Assembly (NCBI GenBank): GCA_963921195.1
Contig: OY992537.1
Coordinates: 56,072,313-56,136,312, forward strand
From: Pegoplata infirma
Taxonomy: Eukaryota; Arthropoda; Insecta; Diptera; Anthomyiidae
DNA: 64,000 nt
Direction of reading: 5' to 3'
Below the pieces are notes generated by a model. That model was not told the origin of the DNA. It did not search any database and worked only from the letters and a program-made list of their open reading frames with translations. A program made the position numbers and the translations under genes. Position 1 is the first letter of the stretch. Each line of letters begins with the position of its first letter. Below are positions 1-11,424 of the stretch, in pieces.

Positions 1-81
1 GAGACATCAAGAAAAACAAAAAAAAAATCAATTTCTTTTCTATTTCATTTTTGGCTTAAATTATATTTCTTACAAACTTAC
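1..81 (-). other. 5' part of the intron following the 82-381 exon
   Basis: Begins with the GTAAGT donor on the minus strand and runs off the window as A/T-rich sequence with no coding potential. It shows that the exon belongs to a spliced gene lying mostly outside the window. Confidence 0.55.
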
Positions 82-381
82 CGTTATCAGTGATGCATCT
101 TCTAAAATATCTGATTTTAAATTACGACCACCACCGGCCAAGTTGGCATTACTGGAGAGTAAAACACTATTTAAAAGATTCTTAAAACTTAAAGATGTAT
201 AACTAAAGGGCGAAAGTATGGTAAAAGCCATTGAACTACCGAAAAGTTGCAGCACAAGTACCGTCGCATAGACAATGGCAATTGGCCAAAGGCCACTATG
301 ACAAAAACGGCCGCGACCAAATAAACGATACATAATTTCACTTTTTTTCAACATTTTTCCATAACTAAGTGGATTTTTCAT
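82..381 (-). CDS. Probable first coding exon of a host gene, single-pass membrane protein N-terminus
   Basis: Reading leftward from an ATG at 381-379 gives 100 uninterrupted codons ending in phase 0 at position 82. A consensus splice donor (GTAAGT, complement of 81-76) follows at once, so the gene continues beyond the left edge. The peptide has about 30 mostly basic or polar residues, then a hydrophobic stretch (WPIAIVYATVLVLQLFG) long enough to span a membrane, then a Ser/Asn-rich segment. That layout fits a type II membrane or Golgi enzyme or an uncleaved signal anchor, but I do not recognise the family. Base composition is clearly less AT-rich than the surroundings, as expected for coding DNA. 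An in-frame extension upstream has no ATG. The start is moderately secure (a C, not A/G, at -3). Confidence 0.6.
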
Positions 382-1388
382 TTGATAAATTTTGTTTTTT
401 TTTTTCAAATGTTGTAAGAAAAAACGGCAGACAAACACTTGCTGCAACTTTACTGCAGTTTTATTTTAAAACACAAGTTTTGAAATTTTATAATCACAAA
501 AACACTATCAAATTGCCTTTAGACAAATTTAAATAACAAAAAATTGTTGATAAATAGATAAAACACAAAAACTTTATTTTTTCAAAAAAGGTGGCAACAC
601 TGTTGTTAACTTTGATTCCTTTTGTAACGGTTTTTCTTTGTTTATTTCCTTTTAAAAACTTTTTTATTATTATTTATTTTTTCTTTTTATTGCATTTTTT
701 TGGGAAAATTTTATATTGTTTATTTTCTTTTGAAAATATTTTTTTATTTTATTTTTCTTTTTATAAAAATATTTTGTTTTATTTTTCCTTTTTCTCTTCT
801 CTTTAACCAATTCTTTTAAGTTATATTTTTCGTTTTTTTATTGCTTTTAATACTGAAATATTTAAATTTTTATTTAATTTTTTTTTTAATACCCGCCTAA
901 ATTTTTGTATGGTAAACTGCTCTTCTTGAATGCTCAACATCAACTACTTTTATACGGTTGTCTAACTTAAGTCAAGCTTTATTTTAGTTCCACCTGTTTA
1001 GATTTTGTTTTGGATTTTCTGATCATACTTTAACAAAATTTTTGTGTGTTTGAGTTTGAGGTTCGTTGGCAACATGTTTGGTATAAGCTTGATACAACCA
1101 AACGATCTGAGTGGGTTAATAACAATATTTTCGTATCATCAAACTTTAGACTTGTAATTGCATAAGCACCATCGCAGGACTTCGTACTTAATTCAATTTT
1201 CTCTTATCAAAATTCTTAAAAAATTCTTATATTTGAAATTAATTCTCAGATTCTGAGAACTTTCTTGTCTACAAAAATCCCCAGATCCTGAAACATTTTT
1301 CATAAAAGAAAGTTCTTACTTAGATTCTTAAAAATTACAAGTTTCAAAATTATTTCTACTATAAAAAAAATCCGAAACATTTAGGTTC
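382..1388. other. Upstream flank of the host exon, no recognised gene or element
   Basis: AT-rich unique-looking DNA that would hold the 5' UTR, promoter or a preceding intron of the minus-strand exon. I could not place a transcription start. At 1240-1345 there are short runs related to the CAGATTCTGAGAC minisatellite found again at 3.8 and 6.6 kb. Confidence 0.3.
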
Positions 1389-1391
1389 TTA

Positions 1392-1858
1392 CAAGGAAAG
1401 TATCTCAAACCCTTATGAACAGATTTGCATGAAACTTAAAATATATATAAAAGAGACAATTCTAAGGTTTAGGGTGTCTCGGCTTATCGGGGGTTCAAAA
1501 ATAGGTAAAATATTTTGCCCGTTTTTTGGATTATTAACCCATTTCTTCTCAAGAAACTAAATGCTGTTTTGATATGAGAAGAAAGCTTTAGATCTACGAT
1601 ATCCATATGAATACGAAATATTCTTTATTAAATTTAAGTAGATACGTATTTTTGATTTAGAGTCCAGACGATACTCCTGTTATTTCGGGAGTTATCGAAG
1701 TTTTCACGAAGGTCCACATTGTTTTATAAGGGGAAAACGAAATTTTTAAACACTGATGTGGCTGATAAGCCCAGACACCCCAACCTTAAAATCGTCTCTT
1801 TTAAATATATTTTAAGTTTCAGGCAAATCGATTCATAAGGGTTGAGATACTTCCCTTG
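1392..1858. mobile_element. Harbinger-like foldback MITE (TTA target duplication)
   Basis: Long imperfect inverted repeats: the left arm begins CAAGGAAAGTATCTCAAACC and the right arm ends in GGTTGAGATACTTCCCTTG. The arms stay alignable for over 100 bp (AAAAGAGACAATTCTAAGG against CCTTAAAATCGTCTCTTTT). It is flanked by TTA at 1389-1391 and 1859-1861, the 3-bp duplication usual for PIF/Harbinger elements. No ORF. A right-arm fragment of the same family lies at 43140-43245. Confidence 0.6.
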
Positions 1859-2084
1859 TTAGACATTTTTCTAAAAAAAAAATTTTAAGACAATATTTCA
1901 AAAGAAAAACAAGTAAGAAAATTATAGTCGGTCAAGACCGACTATATAATACCCTACACCAGAGTTTCCCGGAAAATGGGTCCCGTAAAATGGGTCACAT
2001 GGGCCGATTAGATCTATATTTTGTCAAATCTTTAATAAGTGCAAAAAACACTCACAAATCAAATTTGAGTGAAATAGGCTTCTA

Positions 2085-2895
2085 CACTCAAAATATTTTG
2101 TAGGCAAAAACAAAAGAAAAACACACTTAAAACCAGTGAATAAACAATTGAAAACCATCCCAGTTATTATTCATTTGTTTTAAAAACATCAACATTTATT
2201 TTTTACTGTTGGCAAAATTTTCTAAAATAAATAACACTAAACATTAAAAAATTACGGTTTTTTCATTCTTTTTTACCAACAAATTCGAAAAAAATAACCT
2301 ACGAAAACATTAAAAATTAATGATAGTTCTGTTATTTTTACCAACAAATTCCAAAAAAATAACCTACCAAAACAATAAAAATTAATGATTTCGTAGGTTA
2401 TTTTATACAATTTTCTATTGAAATATTTTTTTAAAATTTTTTAATAAAATTTTGGGGAATCGATCCCGCAATCAACCACATTCTGACTAGACACTCTATC
2501 CATCGTGCCAAAGCCACTTGATACAAATATATTTTTTTATTTCTATAAATAATTTTTTGAATTTTTTTCTACAAACAAATAACTGACTTGTGTAGGTAAA
2601 AACTAATGATATATCATTAAAAAATACCAACAATTAAAAAAAAAATTACTTACACAAATCATTAAAAATTTAAAGAATAATCAGTAGTTTTTACTTACAG
2701 AACAAAAATAAATGACTTTATAAACTAAATGTTAGTGAAAGTCTTTATTTTTTAGTGTGTTATTTTTGAAACAAAGGACTGATGTAGTCATTAATAAAAA
2801 CTGAACATCAAACAAATGTTTTTTCTTTTAAAAACGACTAAACGGAAAACTTTTTAAATAAACTACAAACAGTTAATGACATAATTTTTTGAGTG
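2085..2895. mobile_element. TA-type (Tc1/mariner-like) MITE, CACTCAAAA family B, long copy
   Basis: Ends are CACTCAAAATATTTTGTAGG and TAATGACATAATTTTTTGAGTG, each flanked by TA (2083-2084, 2896-2897). It is inserted in the DINE-like element at 1908-3505. It shares ends with the 397-bp copy at 18144-18540 but is about 400 bp longer, with internal repeats (ACCAACAAATTC, AATAACCTAC) and a tRNA-like segment in the middle. No coding capacity. Confidence 0.6.
2454..2520 (-). other. tRNA-like segment (A-box and B-box) inside a MITE
   Basis: Read on the minus strand, TGGCACGATGG (2510-2500) matches an RNA polymerase III A-box (TRGCNNAGYNGG) and GGATCGATTCC (2466-2456) matches a B-box (GWTCRANNC). 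The roughly 34-bp spacing is normal for tRNA genes. I cannot fold a complete cloverleaf, so this is a tRNA pseudogene or a SINE head captured by the surrounding MITE, not a working tRNA. Confidence 0.4.
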
Positions 2896-3619
2896 TATTT
2901 GTTGTCTATACACCGCTTTAACTGAATATCGGGTGAAATTTTCACATGGGGTCTAAGTCCAAAACTGGTCCGATGATAATCAGATTTGATAAGGTTATTA
3001 AGTATGCGTTTAACATACACAAACAAAATTTTAATTAAATATTTTTTATTTTACGAAATGTGAGAGATTTATATGAAAATCGGGAAGGTGGTTTGTATGG
3101 GGGCTACAAGAGGAAATAGTCCGATCCCTTCAAAATTCGGAATAGTGATTTGTGAAGACAAAATAAGACTTTTACCAAATTTCGAAAATATACATATTAT
3201 AATACGGTTATTAGAGTCATTTGAGCCAAAACTAAAGTGGACCTTTGTATGGGGGCTAGGTGTAAATATGAACCGATTATTTCCAATATAAATAGTCCTT
3301 GGGTCAAGAGAGACTTAAGTTTCAAATTTCACGTCAATTGACTAAAAATTGCGACCTGTATCGTGTTTACACCGTTTACATGGCCAGACAGACAGATAGG
3401 CGGACGGAAATCGCTAAATCGACTTAAAAAGTGATTATGAGTCGATCGGTATACTTTAAAGTGGGTATAGGACCAATATTTCGGGTAGTTACAAACATCC
3501 TTTTTTGAAATCGTGTTGGGGAGGATGAGAAATCCCTAAGACCCCCTAATCCGCGCCTGTGTGAAATGTATCGAGATTTCTTGAAATTTTTATTTATTAC
3601 TTTTCAGCCGATATCGCTC

Positions 3620-3790
3620 AAATGTAAGCCTCAGCCCTTGACTTGGGTTTTGTCCAAGAGCCTTGAGTGCGGGGTGGAAAGGTTTGCGCATTAAAGACCC
3701 CTGGGGGTGAATTGATGGCTGCCAAGGCTGAGGTCTCACCAAGTGCCTGTATTTTAACAAAAAATATCTAAAATTTATTCCATTTTTTAA
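3620..3790 (+). pseudogene. Fragment of the same non-LTR retrotransposon as 24.2-29.0 kb
   Basis: The stretch from CCAAGAGCC through GGCTGCCAAGGCTGAG to AAAAAATATCTAAAATTTATT parallels 27466-27600, the QEP-containing start of the retrotransposon endonuclease. Frames are broken and both sides are abruptly unrelated, so it is a short dead fragment. Confidence 0.45.
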
Positions 3791-3794
3791 GCTT

Positions 3795-3996
3795 TTTAGA
3801 CATTTTTCCCATAGAAAAAGTTCCAGATTTTGAGCCATTTTTTTATGAAAAAGTTTCAGATTCTGAGACATTTTTCCTTATAGAAAAAATCTGATATTCT
3901 AAGACATTTTTCCTATAGACAACATTCTAAGACATGTTTCCTGCAGAAAAAGTTTCAGATTCTGAGACATTTGTTTTATCGAAAAGTCTCAGATTC
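3795..3996. repeat. Minisatellite of CAGATTCTGAGACATTTTTCCTATAGAAAAA units
   Basis: About six degenerate units of 30-36 bp (CAGATTCTGAGAC, then TTTTTCCTATAGAAAAA). The right edge is cut by insertion of the MITE at 3999. The same unit recurs at 6550-6832 and weakly at 1240-1345 and 6165-6200. Confidence 0.6.
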
Positions 3997-3998
3997 TA

Positions 3999-4873
3999 CA
4001 CTCAAAAAAAAACTGTAATGTTAGAAAAAAAAGCTTGTAAACCTACAAAAAAATTTGCTGATTTTGAACCCACAATTTTTATGGTAAAGTTAGCAAAAAT
4101 GTTTTGCCAAAAATTAGTTAACTGAATTTTTTTTATTTCAACTTAGTTCATATACATTTGAGGACCCCATTGGGTTCGGACCCGATAGATCCATACCCCG
4201 ATGGGCCTAGATCTAGTTAGGTTCCTGAAAAATCGTCATAGCTTTTGATCCAAAATTTGTGTCTGTTTCGCTCTACCTTGCTTAGTTTTTAAGATACGTG
4301 ATTTTAGGGGACCACCGGGATTTTTTTTTACAAAACTCGATAACTTCAAAAATATTACTCGGAGAGCTTTTGATTATTTTGCGAACTTGTTATACGTGTT
4401 GAGAGCTACAAAAATGCTTTTGGACTTTTTGTTGTGTCGGCAATATTTACCGAGATATGAGCAATTTAAAATTTTCGGGAATGCTAACTTTTTGGATCCA
4501 AAGTTCGGGCCCATTAGGGTCCACACATGTGAAGAGGACCGGCGAGCCCGAGAACTAAAAATGGCCTCCATTTTGCTCTATCTGGCTTAGTTTCCGAGAT
4601 AGCGCCATTTTAAGTTTTTTGAAAATTAAAAAAAAATTTACCGTTTATTTTTGCTAATATTAGCAAAAAATATTGTAAAAATGTTGTCAACTCAATTTCA
4701 AATCTTAGCAAGAGAAAATAGTTCAAAGTTTGTTTAAAATTGCTAATGTGCTAAATGAATTTTACAAGAATTTTTTGCTAACATGCTAATCTCAACTAAA
4801 AATTTGCTAAAAGTTAGCTAACTAGCATTAGCAAAAAAAAAATAGTAAATCTACTAACGTATATTTTTGAGTG
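3999..4873. mobile_element. TA-type MITE, CACTCAAAA family C, copy 1 (875 bp)
   Basis: Terminal repeats CACTCAAAAAAAAACTGTAA and TTTTTGAGTG are flanked by TA (3997-3998, 4874-4875). The body has GTTAGC/GCTAAC-rich arms around a conserved centre (CGCTATCTCGGAAACTAAGC on one strand, CTTCACATGTGTGGACCC). Near-identical copies lie at 13237-14136 and 32230-33099 in the opposite orientation. Non-coding; mobilisation presumably used a Tc1/mariner transposase encoded elsewhere. Confidence 0.75.
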
Positions 4874-5046
4874 TATAGATTAAATTTTCACAAAAACCTG
4901 ACGTTATGGAAATCTTTGGAAACTAGATTTGGAATCAGCATTGAGACGTTAATCGAAAAAAAATTGTCAAATGTCGGCCAGTGTCTTATAATTTTGCCAT
5001 TATAAAAAAAACTTTGAGGCTTTATAAATTTTTAATGGGTTGTGAT

Positions 5047-6450
5047 TAGAGTTTTTCTTTTCCCGGACTTTTTCATTACCCGGGAAAGCGGGATTCATTT
5101 TTAAATTTCCCGGGATCCCGGGAATTCCCGCAATAACTAAAAACCCAATTTTTTTGTAAAAAAATATATAAAAACCTTATGAATGCGATTACACTATTTA
5201 TAATGTTTATTAACACCATAAAAATATTATTAAGTACCTTTAAAACAGAAAAAAATAAGTTTCGAGAAAAAAATGACAATTTTTGTTACCCAGTTTTTAT
5301 AAAAAAACGGCCCAAATATATCAAAGTCATTTAAAAGTATTTTTAAAAGAATATGTTATTTAACATCGCTTTATTTGTTTTAATAATAAAAATTCATCAT
5401 TTATTCTAATTCATCTCAGTTCATTTTTACAATTGGTTCTCAACGCTTTGCCTCTAAAACACAATGAAACTGATTCACAGGAATTTCTCTATCACGTTTT
5501 TGAAACTGAATGTAACTGTTCCAGAGAAATTAAATTATAAGAAAATTTACCCCAAAAATTATTAAAAAAAAAAAAAATTCAAAATCCTGATTTCTGGTTT
5601 GCAAATTTTTATAATGCAGTTCTCAAAAAGAAAATTTCTTAGCTTCTGAAAAAAAAAAGTATCAGAATGAAACAAAAAAACCACACTTTTTTTTGGTTTA
5701 GCGCTAGATTTTTTTACACGTATTTGAAGTTGTTGAACTTTTGTTATAACTATAATAATAATTGCTTAAAAAATGTATAAGGCGTATGATTAATTTTGTA
5801 ATTGCCTTTAAATAACAATCATACGCAACGATGAATAGTGGATTATTTTTATTAATTTGGCTATTCAGTAAATAGGCACGGGACCGATTGCAACGAAATT
5901 GATACCGGTGTAGCTAACGTAATTTCGAGCTTATGTTTAGACCAGGGCCCCTAATGTAGGACATGTTTAGTACACAAAATCTTTAATTGCTTTAAAATGC
6001 GTGTAAAAAATAATCTAGCGCTGAATTAAAAAAACGTCTTGATGGCTTTGCTATGTAAAATGTAAACTTTAATTTGCTTTTGGTTTCATTCTATTCCGAT
6101 TCGGAAATTTAGATTTTTTTTATCACTGTGTGATTATATCCTATCGAAATTTAGATATTGTGAGACTTTTTCATTTCGTAAGTCTCAGATTTCATGACAT
6201 TTTTTAGTTAGAACGTTTCTCTTTTGGGCCCTCATGGTCCCTGCGTACGTTTCTGTCATCAAATCTCAAGAATTTTAATAAAATCTCTAAAAAATCACAT
6301 ACTAAATAATCAATAGAAGTCGAAAAATCAACAATTTCAAAGAAACTAAAATTCCCGGGAATTCCCGCTCTATTTCCCGGGATTTCGGGATCGAAAATTT
6401 ACGGGAATTCCCGGGAATTCCCGTCCCGGGAATTCCCGTGAAAAACTCTA
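5047..6450. mobile_element. hAT-like element with CCCGGGAATTCCCG repeats (8-bp duplication GTTGTGAT)
   Basis: Bounded by exact 8-bp repeats GTTGTGAT at 5039-5046 and 6451-6458. Ends are TAGAGTTTTTC and GAAAAACTCTA, which fits hAT elements. Both subterminal regions are strikingly GC-rich against the AT background: runs of CCCGGGAATTCCCG at 5060-5135 and 6350-6440 form self-complementary blocks. No transposase ORF, so non-autonomous. Confidence 0.7.
5660..6100. repeat. Inverted repeat nested in the hAT-like element
   Basis: GAATGAAACAAAAAAACC with TTTAGCGCTAGATTTTTTTACACG on the left matches, inverted, GCGTGTAAAAAATAATCTAGCGCTGAA and GGTTTCATTC on the right. Probably an older MITE inside the 5047-6450 element. 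Target duplication not resolved. Confidence 0.4.
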
Positions 6451-6549
6451 GTTGTGATAGAAAGATGATTTTTGTACCAATTTTCTTAGCAAAAACTTCT
6501 TTTTCATCGTTCATGGCTATCGTTCGGCACTCTGCTGTGTGGCTGAACT

Positions 6550-6832
6550 CTAATCAGATTTTGAGACATTTTTTCTATAGAAAAAGTTATAGATTCTAAG
6601 ACATTTTTTCTATAGAAAAAATCTCAGATTTTGAGACATTTTTTATATGAACAAGTCTCAGATTTTGAGACAATTTTTCTATACAAAAAATAAGTCCCAG
6701 CTTCTAAGACATTTTTCCTACAGAAAAAGTTTAAGATTCTGTAAAATTTTTCTTCAGGAAAGGTCACAGATTCTGAGACATTTTTCTTATAACAAAAGTT
6801 TCATATTCTGAGACATTTTTCCTGTAATTTTA
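6550..6832. repeat. Minisatellite of CAGATTCTGAGACATTTTTCCTATAGAAAAA units, second block
   Basis: Roughly eight degenerate copies of the unit seen at 3795-3996 (for example ATTTTGAGACATTTTTTCTATAGAAAAA). The two blocks flank TE insertions and may once have been a single array. Confidence 0.6.
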
Positions 6833-8230
6833 CGCACATAATGGTTGTAATTCAAACTTGCTGACTATTTAGGGGACATGTTGTTAATGCTACTGACCTA
6901 TTCAACTTCTCTACTATTTGTTCAAGACCCTTTTCAAAAAATAATGATAAGCTGATTGACCTGAAACTTTTTGCCAAGGTGGAGGTCTTCTTCCCAGGTT
7001 TGGGAAGACATTCTCAGCTTAATAGCTTAACTGTTTAAACTGAAATAGAGTAACACTGTCAATCTGTCCAAGTGTCATTAAGGATACAACTTTGTCTTTC
7101 ATACTTACGAGTGATTGCACTACTTACCCACTACCATAACTACTTATATTTCCAAAACAAAAATTAATCAATCCATCTTATAAATTAACTCTTCATACAT
7201 AAATACTATGCAACATCATAATAATTTCTTTCTATTGAAATAGTAAAAAGATTAAAAACGTAATACCAGTTGGCTGGTATTACCGCATTTTTTTAAATTA
7301 CAACTTCATACAATAAAACTAATAAACAGCAAATTCAAAAATAAATATTTAAAACAAACTGACGAAAAAAAAAAATCAAAATTATAAAGAAAAAAATCTA
7401 ACAAGAAAATTAAATAAAATAAAAAATAAAATAAAATTGTATAAAGACTAGTAGCCAACTTTTATTTCTTTCTTTTACAAAATAATTTTTCATTATTTTT
7501 TTTTTTATTTTTTTTGTAGAAAATCACAAGACGAAATACTTAAAAAAAATATTATTTAAACAAAAACTTGTTTAGCACGCGTTCAACCATACATACTTGT
7601 ACAATAAGTTGTTCGTTGAATTCCCGCCAACACATAAATAGTATTTTTTTTATTTATTTTTTTTTTTGTTGTGAAAATTATTTACGATAATAATCATAAA
7701 CAACACAACAAACACAATCAACAACATGAAAAGTATGATGCATCCGAAACAACATCGACAACAACAGCAGCAACATATTTAAAAAAACAGCTGATTTGTG
7801 ACCAGATCTCATACTTGTGCCAGTGTAACCGGTCATACCAGATCACACCAACAATTACCAAGTCAGTTGGTTGTATACATTAATGCCAAGTTAGTGATTT
7901 TAAATCACTTAGCTAAACCAAAAGATTTTGGCAAGCAAAAGTGGACCATCGAATAAAGTTCAGCTAAAAATCCCAGTCCAAAAAGCTTCGATCAATTCTT
8001 AAGTCAGCCTAGAATGTTATAAAAATAGCAGAAGGTTTTCCACTATAGTATATTTTTTTTTAATTGGCTTAACTTGGAGAAATCGTTAATTATATTACGA
8101 TTTCGCGATATTTTATAATTTAAAAGTCCCATTATTCGCGAAAAAAATTCCAATATTTTTGAACGTGATCTTGTCTAGGCAGGGAAGACTTTTTTTCTAA
8201 ATAGACAACACAAAAAAAACCTGAAAAAAC
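6833..8230. other. Unique-looking non-coding DNA with a CAA/CAG-rich stretch
   Basis: No transposon signature. At 7690-7790 there is a CAACA/CAGCAA-rich segment typical of fly 5' UTRs and enhancers, but the open frame over it has no ATG at its start and no splice context I trust. The remainder is A/T-rich with long T runs. Confidence 0.3.
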
Positions 8231-8236
8231 TTCATT

Positions 8237-8988
8237 CCCAGCAAAAATAAATCGAGATTTTGGCGACACAGCATATTTTTATAGCATACCGAAGCGCATC
8301 CAAAGAGCGCTCTTGAGGATGCAGTAAAAGTAAGGGGAGCAAATTTAAATTTTTTGTTAAGATTTTTTATATAAAACTTAAAATATAAACTTTTATTTTG
8401 ATAAAATTTCAAACAAGATTTCCTTTTAAATATATTTACCACTTTTTGAATTAAAAACCATGAGTTTTGGACAAAGACACATGATTTCACTGCATAATTA
8501 TTGCGCACTAATCAGCGCTGCAAAGAGTGCTTCAATCATAACACCTTTAACACATTTTGAAAGAAAAACAAAATTAGTACACCATTTCCACTTTAGTTTC
8601 AGAAAATACAAATTATATTTCAAAATATGTCCAATTATAGCAGGGAGTCAACTGATTTTCAGAATTAGTCAAATGTATTTAAGATTTTCCAATTGTATTC
8701 AGAAATAGTCAATTGTATTTCAGATTTTGTAATTTGTATTTCAAATGTGCTTAAATCAGCTCTAATTAGATACATGAATTCACTGCATCTTTATAGCTGG
8801 TTTTTCAGCGCTCTAAAGATATGTGAATTCAGAGCATCTTAAGAGCGCTTTTTCGGTGTATCCAACTAGCGCTCTAAAGTATGACATCGCCTTAGAGAAT
8901 CATGCATGATTCAGCAGGTTTGGATGCGCTACTTGACTCGAGTTTCCTTTCCAAAAGTTGCTGCCAGTTCAGCAAAATTTCTGCTGGG
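8237..8988. mobile_element. Candidate MITE with CCCAGCA ends
   Basis: Left CCCAGCAAAAAT and right ATTTCTGCTGGG are inverted repeats. Internal AGCGCTCTAAAG and GCATCC/GGATGC blocks repeat in both orientations, including the perfect palindrome AAGAGCGCTCTT (8305-8316). I could not find a convincing target duplication, so the boundaries are tentative. Confidence 0.35.
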
Positions 8989-9164
8989 TTATTGCCCAAA
9001 AAAAAACTTGTTTTTTTAGAAAAAATCTTAAACACTTCAAAAAACTTGCAAAAAGGGAAATCTTGATATATGGCAACACTGCATCCATAGAAATTTTTTT
9101 GGAGCCCTTTCAGCTCAAATATAAAATAAAAGTAAAAATCGATACGGCCTAATAATAAGTACAC

Positions 9165-9340
9165 TCACAAAAATAAAACTGTAAAGTTAACAAATTTTGA
9201 ATTAATTTTTTTTTTGCTAATTTTAAGATTTTGCAGATTTTTCGTAACATATTCATTAAGTGAAAAGAGTGATTACTATTTAAAACAGAAAAAATTTGCT
9301 AATATTTTCTAAAATGTATGAAACTTCTAGTGTAGCCTCA
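9165..9340. mobile_element. Relic of a CACTCA-type MITE end
   Basis: TACACTCACAAAAATAAAAC and CTGTAAAGTTAACAAATTT match, inverted, the end of the relic at 14524-14866 (TTTACAGGTTTTTTTTGAGTGTA). The other terminus is not recognisable. Confidence 0.35.
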
Positions 9341-9861
9341 TATGCAAATCTCATAAGTTCTACTTAAGCTGAACTTAATGCCATGAAAAAATAATAAAAA
9401 ATTAGTGTTTAAAGTGTTCAAGTGAAATAAAATAAGTAGAAAAGTTAAATTCGACTTGGACGAATCTATGAATACCCTTCACAATGCCCTTTTCAAGTGA
9501 TAGTAAATTTTCTAAAGAGAAAAAAAAACATTTTTGATTAGAAATATGCTATTTTGTGTAAAAAAAACTTTTTTTTTTTGTAATTTTGAAAAAAAAAAAT
9601 TTACTAAATTTTTCTTTTGAGTGTAAAATTTTTTATTTTTTGTGAGTTTAAAATTTTTTTCGAATGTATTTTTTTTATTGTAAAAATATTTAAATGACAG
9701 AAATACGTTGTACAATATTTTTGTGACTTAACAATGCTTTTTAAAACATGTGTAACGGGTTTTCAACACATGAATTTAAGGTTAACTAATCTGAAATTCA
9801 CGGTTTTGCTAATAACTTTTGAACCACTGCACGGTGGTCAATTCCGGCCAAAAATCATTTT

Positions 9862-10573
9862 ATTTTTATACCCTCCAACCACAGAATGGGGGTATACTCA
9901 CTTTGCCATTCCGTGTGTAACGCATTGAAATATCGGTCTAGGACCCTATAAAGTATATATTTTATTGATCAGTGATCGATTCTAAGACATTCTAGCGATG
10001 TCCGTCCGTCCGTCCGTCCGTCTGTCCGTCTGTCCGTCTGTCCGTCTGTAGAGGACACGATACAGTCCAAAATAAAAGAGCTAGACTTCCGAAGTTTGGC
10101 GCGAATATGTCTTATATTCCTAGGCAAGTTAAGTTCGGAAATGGGCAAAATCGGACCAAAGGGGAAAAAGTTCCCCCTTAGAGAACTAAACCAACCCATG
10201 AAAAATACCACTTTTTTACATGTTTTTTTGTGTTTTTGTTTAACAAATGCAACATTTTTATGCTACAGGAAGTTAAAAGTCCTGCATTTGGACCCAGAGA
10301 ATTAGATAATGTCGGTCCGCCCCCCCCCCCCTTTTATGGGCGTGGAATATTTTTTTTTTTTAAATCATGATATACTTGCATTTCTTGAGTGCATAAAGCA
10401 TAAGAATGAATTTTTAAACACATATTCGAGAGGAAATTTGCCCCCCCCCAATTACCACTTTCGACCCCCCCCCAAAAAAAAAAAAAAGAAAACGTCCCTG
10501 CAATTTTTTTTTATTTTTGCATGTTGGAGGGTATAAAAGATTCGGCACGGCCGAATTTAACACTCTTACTTGT
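9862..10573 (-). mobile_element. DINE-1/Helentron-like element, full-length, TTCGGCCGTGCCGAA subtype
   Basis: Read leftward from 10573 it begins ACAAGTAAGAGTGTTAAATTCGGC, has the GGCCGTGCC stem, GGAGGGTATAAAA-type ends and GTCC/GTCT microsatellite (10000-10049), and finishes AAAGTGAGTATACCCCCATTCTG. It is closely related to the 29212-29957 copy. It inserted just inside the left terminal repeat of the Transib-like element. Poly-C and poly-A runs at 10320 and 10440-10487 are part of it. Confidence 0.75.
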
Positions 10574-11424
10574 TTTATTAAATCTTGATGAAATTTTGAT
10601 GCTATATTATAGCTAATACTTCAAAACATACAACTTAAATCTTTTTTTGGGCCTTGTAACACTATATTATTGTCCATAGCGGTGCAAAGTGGAGTATTTT
10701 TTGCTTCTCATTTAACCTTTTTTTAAAATGTATATTTTAGTGTTCAATAAAAGTTGGCCATGCATTTTCTTCACATTATTTTTGTAAGTTCGCTCATGGA
10801 TTTTAAGTTCCTATAGTAAATAATCATTCCATGTGGTTTTTGCAGATTTTGTGTGCGTTTTTGTCTTAAAGTGATGTGTATGAAAATTAGATAAAAATTT
10901 AAAAAAAACTCAAAAAAAAAATAAATTTTGAAAGACCATAAAAATCAATTAGAGGCTATTAGAGGTTAGCTATAAAAAGCAGCTTGTACTTTTAACTATT
11001 AAAAGTAAGTATTTTAAATTTCAGCCCCTACTTTTACCGATTCTTTGAACCAGAGCATTTTCAGTGGACTCATTTTTTACAAATGGTGGACTTTTTTAAA
11101 CCTACAAACTCCACCAAAATAGGGAATGTGAAGAGATGCTAACTTAAAACCCATAGATTTGAGTTAAAAAAACTTAAAAAAAGACGAAATAAAAAAAAAT
11201 GTGGTTAAAGGGGGGTTGGAACTAAAAACTGCCTTAATGTTAGCAATTTTTAAACAGCTAAAAAAATAAATACGTAATATTATTATATTCTGTTTTTTCA
11301 TTTGAAAGAAAGAACATTTTAGTATTTTTAAAAATTTCATAACACAAAATTTGGTCAACTAGAATTTTCAGGGTTACCAGTTAATCGTGTGTTGTTTTTT
11401 TAAAGGGGAAAATTAGCTGCATTT

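Larger units (their letters stand above)
1908..3505 (+). mobile_element. DINE-1/Helentron-like element, AGTCGG subtype, interrupted
   Basis: Starts with a stem-loop (AGTCGGTCAAGACCGACT) followed by ATAATACCCTACACCAGAG. It ends with a GACAGACAGATAGGCGGACGG microsatellite-like core, a TCGACTTAAAAAGTGATTATGAGTCGA stem and GGTATAGGACCAATATTTCGGG. These are the parts of a dipteran helentron-type non-autonomous element, in a different subfamily from the TTCGGCC copies elsewhere in this window. It is split by a TA-type MITE at 2085-2895. A decayed relative may lie at about 15350-15480. Confidence 0.6.

Noticed and set aside
591..806. Open frame of 71 codons
   Set aside because: Starts at GTG, nearly all Phe/Leu/Ile from a T-rich run, no splice sites or motif; composition artefact.
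7671..7883. CAA/CAG-rich open frame that could be a coding exon
   Set aside because: No ATG at its start, Asn/Gln/Thr runs follow from the simple repeat, and no convincing donor follows. Kept only as a possible UTR or enhancer-like stretch.
10309..10536. Poly-C/poly-A region as a regulatory G-quadruplex locus
   Set aside because: The same poly-C/poly-G runs occur in the sister DINEs (29320-29355, 35340-35360); a family feature that grows by slippage. A quadruplex is possible but nothing shows it is used.
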